The position numbers and the translations under genes are program-made. Shown in pieces: positions 62,001 through 64,000 of a DNA stretch of 64,000 nucleotides. The stretch lies in assembly GCF_900089585.1 (NCBI RefSeq), contig NZ_FLRH01000003.1:3982501-4046500 (forward strand), given 5' to 3'. Source of the stretch: Micromonospora sediminicola (GTDB lineage: Bacteria > Actinomycetota > Actinomycetes > Mycobacteriales > Micromonosporaceae). Under the pieces are notes generated by a model, which was not told where the DNA came from, did no database searches, and worked only from the letters and a program-made list of their open reading frames with translations. The first letter of the stretch is position 1; each line of letters begins with the position of its first letter.

Positions 62001-64000
62001 AGGGAGAGGATGCCGGCGACGCAGGCGGCGGCGATCTCGCCCTGGGAGTGACCGATGACGGCGTCGGGCAGCACACCGGCCGCGCGCCACACGGCGGCGA
62101 GGGCGACCCCGACGGCCCACAGCACCGGCTGCACCACCTCGACCCGGTCCAGCCAGGACTCGTCGTCGCCGGTCAGCACCGACACGAGGTCGACGTCCAG
62201 GTGGGGGGCCAGCGCCGCCTGGCACTCGGCCAGCGTCGCGTCGAGGACCGGGCACCGGCCGACCAGACCGGCGGCCATCCGGGCGGACTGGGCGCCCTGA
62301 CCGGGGAAGACGAACACCGGGCCGGCGCCGGCGGCGGTCGCCGTGCCGGTGACGAGGTTGCCCGCCGGCAGGCCGGCGGCGAGGGCGTCCAGGCCGGCCA
62401 GCAGCTCGGCCGGCGCCGCGCCGACGACGGCGGCGCGCTGGTCGAGCGTGGCGCGGGTGGTCGCGAGGGACCAGGCCACCGCCGCCGGGTCGACGTCCGC
62501 CCGGCCACGCAGGTGCGCGGCGAGCCGCGCGGCCTGGCCGGCGAGCGCGGCGCGGGTGCGACCGGAGACCGGCCAGACGGTGGGCGCGGCGGCGAGCAAC
62601 CCGGGCCGGCGCGGCGCGGGCTCGGCGCTGTCGTCGGCGGCCGGCTCGGCGGGGGCCGGGCGGTACTCCTCGACGATGACGTGGGCATTGGTGCCGCTGA
62701 CGCCGAACGAGGAGACGCCGCCCCGGCGGGGGCGGCCCAGCTCCGGCCACTGGCGGTTTTCGGTGATCAGCTCCACCGCGCCGGCGGACCAGTCCACGTG
62801 CGGCGACGGCTCGTCCACGTGCAGCGTCGCCGGCAGCGTGCCGTGCCGCAGCGCCATCACCATCTTGACCAGCCCGGCGACGCCGGCGGCGCTCTGGGTG
62901 TGGCCGATGTTCGACTTCACCGAGCCCAGCAGCAGCGGCCGGTCGGCGGGACGGTCCTGCCCGTACGTGGCGATGAGCGCCTGCGCCTCGATCGGGTCGC
63001 CGAGCGTGGTGCCGGTGCCGTGCGCCTCGACCAGGTCGACGTCGGCCGCGCCGAGCCGCGCGTTGGCCAGCGCGGCCCGGATCACCCGCTGCTGGGAGGG
63101 CCCGTTGGGGGCGGTGAGACCGTTGGAGGCGCCGTCCTGGTTCAGGGCGCTGCCCCGGATCACGGCGAGGATCGGGTGGCCGAGGCGTTCGGCGTCGGCG
63201 AGTCGTTCCACCACGACCACGCCGCCGCCCTCGCCCCAGCCGGTGCCGTCGGCGCCGGCCGCGAACGCCCGGCACCGCCCGTCGACGGACATGCCGCGCT
63301 GGCGGGAGAAGACCACGAAGACGCCGGGGGTGGCCATCACGGTGACGCCGCCGGCGACGGCCAGGTCGCACTCGCCGCGGCGCAGCGCCTGCCCGGCCAG
63401 GTGCAGTGCGACCAGGGAGGACGAGCAGGCGGTGTCGACGGTGACGGCGGGCCCGTTGAGGCCGAGGGTGAACGAGATCCGGCCGGAGGCGACGCTCGTG
63501 GTGTTGCCGGTGCCGAGGTACATGTCGACGCCGTCGGGCACGTGCGGCAGGCCCATGCCGTAGTTGGACGTGCTGAGGCCGACGAAGACGCCGGTCTGGC
63601 TGCCGCGCAGCGACAGCGGGTCGATGCCGGCGCGCTCGATCGCCTCCCACGAGGTCTCCAGCAGCAGCCGCTGCTGCGGGTCCATGGCGAGGGCCTCGCG
63701 GGGCGAGATGCCGAACAGGGCCGGGTCGAAGTCACCGGCGGCGTCGAGGAACCCGCCGACCCGGGTGTAGCTCTTGCCCGGCTTGTCCGGGTCGGGGTCG
63801 TAGAGCGCGTCGAGGTCCCAACCCCGGTCGTCGGGGAACTCGGTGAGCGCGTCCCGGCCGTCGGCGACCAGCTCCCACAGGTCCTCCGGGGACCGGACGC
63901 CGCCGGGGAACCGGCAGCTCATCGACACGATGGCGAGCGGTTCGGTGTCCCGCGCCTCGACGGTCTGCAGCTTGCGCTTCGTGTCGTGCAGGTCGGCGGT
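59069..64000 (-). CDS. Type I polyketide synthase module, 5' end off the window (PKS-C)
   Basis: A partial gene entering from the right edge. The first visible residues, TADLHDTKRKLQTVEARD, are the end of a class-1-like docking helix, so only about 15 codons are missing. Domains: KS (active Cys coded near 63430), AT (GHSQGE near 62045, YASH near 61747: methylmalonyl), KR (GGTGALG near 60350, LDD motif, NYAPSNAF near 59935 with catalytic Tyr and Asn: active, B-type), ACP (LGFDSV near 59435). The C-terminal docking region ends RATVRLQAMLTRL and DELFAMVDRDLG, which suits the N-terminal helix of PKS-B. Stop at 59069, 44 bp before the PKS-B start. No DH or ER. Confidence 0.92.
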   Translation of the reverse strand, partial: TADLHDTKRKLQTVEARDTEPLAIVSMSCRFPGGVRSPEDLWELVADGRDALTEFPDDRGWDLDALYDPDPDKPGKSYTRVGGFLDAAGDFDPALFGISPREALAMDPQQRLLLETSWEAIERAGIDPLSLRGSQTGVFVGLSTSNYGMGLPHVPDGVDMYLGTGNTTSVASGRISFTLGLNGPAVTVDTACSSSLVALHLAGQALRRGECDLAVAGGVTVMATPGVFVVFSRQRGMSVDGRCRAFAAGADGTGWGEGGGVVVVERLADAERLGHPILAVIRGSALNQDGASNGLTAPNGPSQQRVIRAALANARLGAADVDLVEAHGTGTTLGDPIEAQALIATYGQDRPADRPLLLGSVKSNIGHTQSAAGVAGLVKMVMALRHGTLPATLHVDEPSPHVDWSAGAVELITENRQWPELGRPRRGGVSSFGVSGTNAHVIVEEYRPAPAEPAADDSAEPAPRRPGLLAAAPTVWPVSGRTRAALAGQAARLAAHLRGRADVDPAAVAWSLATTRATLDQRAAVVGAAPAELLAGLDALAAGLPAGNLVTGTATAAGAGPVFVFPGQGAQSARMAAGLVGRCPVLDATLAECQAALAPHLDVDLVSVLTGDDESWLDRVEVVQPVLWAVGVALAAVWRAAGVLPDAVIGHSQGEIAAACVAGILSLDDAARAVALRSRALAALRGTGTMASVDLPADEVTARLPGFAGVGVAAVNGPSTVVVSGPPQAVADFVAACQADEVRARLIPVDYASHSAAVEDVAQRLRADLADVAPQQGHTRLVSTLTGDWVDPATMTADYWYDNLRRTVRFDTAVRTAIGAGHSTFVEISPHPVLAMPVTAILDDTATTGHVLSTLRRGDDDPTRLLTNLATAHTVGLPVDLTRVLPETTTVDLPSYAFDHQRFWFDGSGGPDLAALPPDQSTGPDDSGFWAAVERDDLPALAEVVAGEDTPAGTALDALAPALPLLHRWRRQRRRQSDIDSWRYQDTWKPLTGITNRGMAGTWLVVLPTGDIVEPWQDASVEAIAAAGATVVPVPVSTTDADRDLFAKLLREAITTGADATPAEVTGVVSLLAFDELVHPMHPSVPGGFAATVALVQALGDIGLAAPMWAVTSGAVSVGRADLLRSPGQAMVWGFGRVAALEHPQRWGGLVDLPEAIDERSAGLLVAALTAAGEEDQIAVRPAGLLGRRLTRVPLGDSRPAHPWQPSGTALVTGGTGALGGHAARWLARSGVENIVVASRRGPAAPGAAQLVEELTALGATASVVACDAADRDALAALIDDIPADRPLRVVVHASAVLDDALINELRVDQIERVLAAKVDVAYHLHELTLDLDLAAFVMFSSFAGSVGSSGVGNYAPSNAFLDALAQHRRGLGLPGTSIAWGAWAGGGMAEGPFGELLHRHGVPEMPPEAAIAALHQAVDHGEAFLTVADIAWERFSVAFTATRPGPLINDLPDVRRLRAAERATGGETPDGPESLHDRLAGLPAADRMAVLLALVRGQVAAVLNYPSGESVDEHRAFRELGFDSVTAVELRNRLGLATGVALPVTLVFDYPTPTTLAEYLYAEVAQDDVATPTALLDDLDRIADGLDVVARDEAARVRATVRLQAMLTRLGQGGGGDDLGRHLGDATDDELFAMVDRDLGLS
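61294..62321. repeat. AT-coding segment duplicated at 56303-57330 (copy 2)
   Basis: Second copy of the methylmalonyl-AT coding segment, in PKS-C. Both copies encode the same GHSQGE and YASH specificity motifs. Confidence 0.75.

Noticed and set aside
59025..63650. N-terminal extension of the PKS-B frame by about 1540 codons
   Set aside because: This part is Arg/Pro/Ala-rich without domains and overlaps PKS-C on the same strand; the ATG at 59024 with a ribosome site and docking helix is the real start.

Overview
The window is high-GC actinomycete DNA (roughly 70-75% G+C, dense genes, frequent GTG and TTG starts). It most likely comes from Micromonospora or a close relative: a 48-bp perfect palindrome built on the motif ttaagaaggggcccttcct at 40523-40570 is a repeat I associate with Micromonosporaceae. 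I see no rRNA, tRNA, CRISPR array or transposase.

Left part (1-27 kb) is ordinary chromosomal and sugar-catabolic content. It holds an arginase-fold protein with altered metal ligands, a Nudix hydrolase, and a secreted glucose/sorbosone-dehydrogenase-like protein in operon with a Tat-exported TIM-barrel isomerase. Next come three methyltransferases and a LacI-controlled operon (8.5-11.8 kb: Gfo/Idh/MocA oxidoreductase, DUF993-like aldolase-fold protein, sugar isomerase) with two tandem operators beside a promoter. Further right are a HAD protein preceded by a large inverted repeat, a beta-propeller lipoprotein, a BNR-repeat/MoaD-like pair, a TetR/aldo-keto reductase divergon with two operators, and a scar where a 3' inositol-phosphate-synthase remnant abuts the 3' end of a LuxR/NarL regulator. 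A CoA-transferase and a GT8 glycosyltransferase end this part.

Right part (about 27 kb to the right edge) is a type I modular polyketide cluster. Its accessory genes are a DUF5988-like small protein, an ABC exporter, a MatB malonyl/methylmalonyl-CoA synthetase (extender supply), an Sfp-type phosphopantetheinyl transferase (ACP activation), a second MatB paralog with eroded active-site motifs, two MalT-like LAL regulators, a GT1 glycosyltransferase and a second ABC exporter. Three PKS proteins follow, all leftward and probably in one operon with the exporter and glycosyltransferase.

Reading leftward, the PKS order is: PKS-C (5' end off the window; KS, methylmalonyl AT, B-type KR, ACP); PKS-B (KS, methylmalonyl AT, B-type KR, ACP, then KS, malonyl AT, A-type KR, ACP); PKS-A (KS, malonyl AT, dead KR, ACP, TE). 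Docking sequences match this order. The predicted carboxyl end of the product is a 3-oxo-5,7,9-trihydroxy-6,8-dimethyl acyl chain released by the thioesterase, then possibly glycosylated and exported. Earlier modules lie beyond the right edge, so the compound cannot be named from this window.
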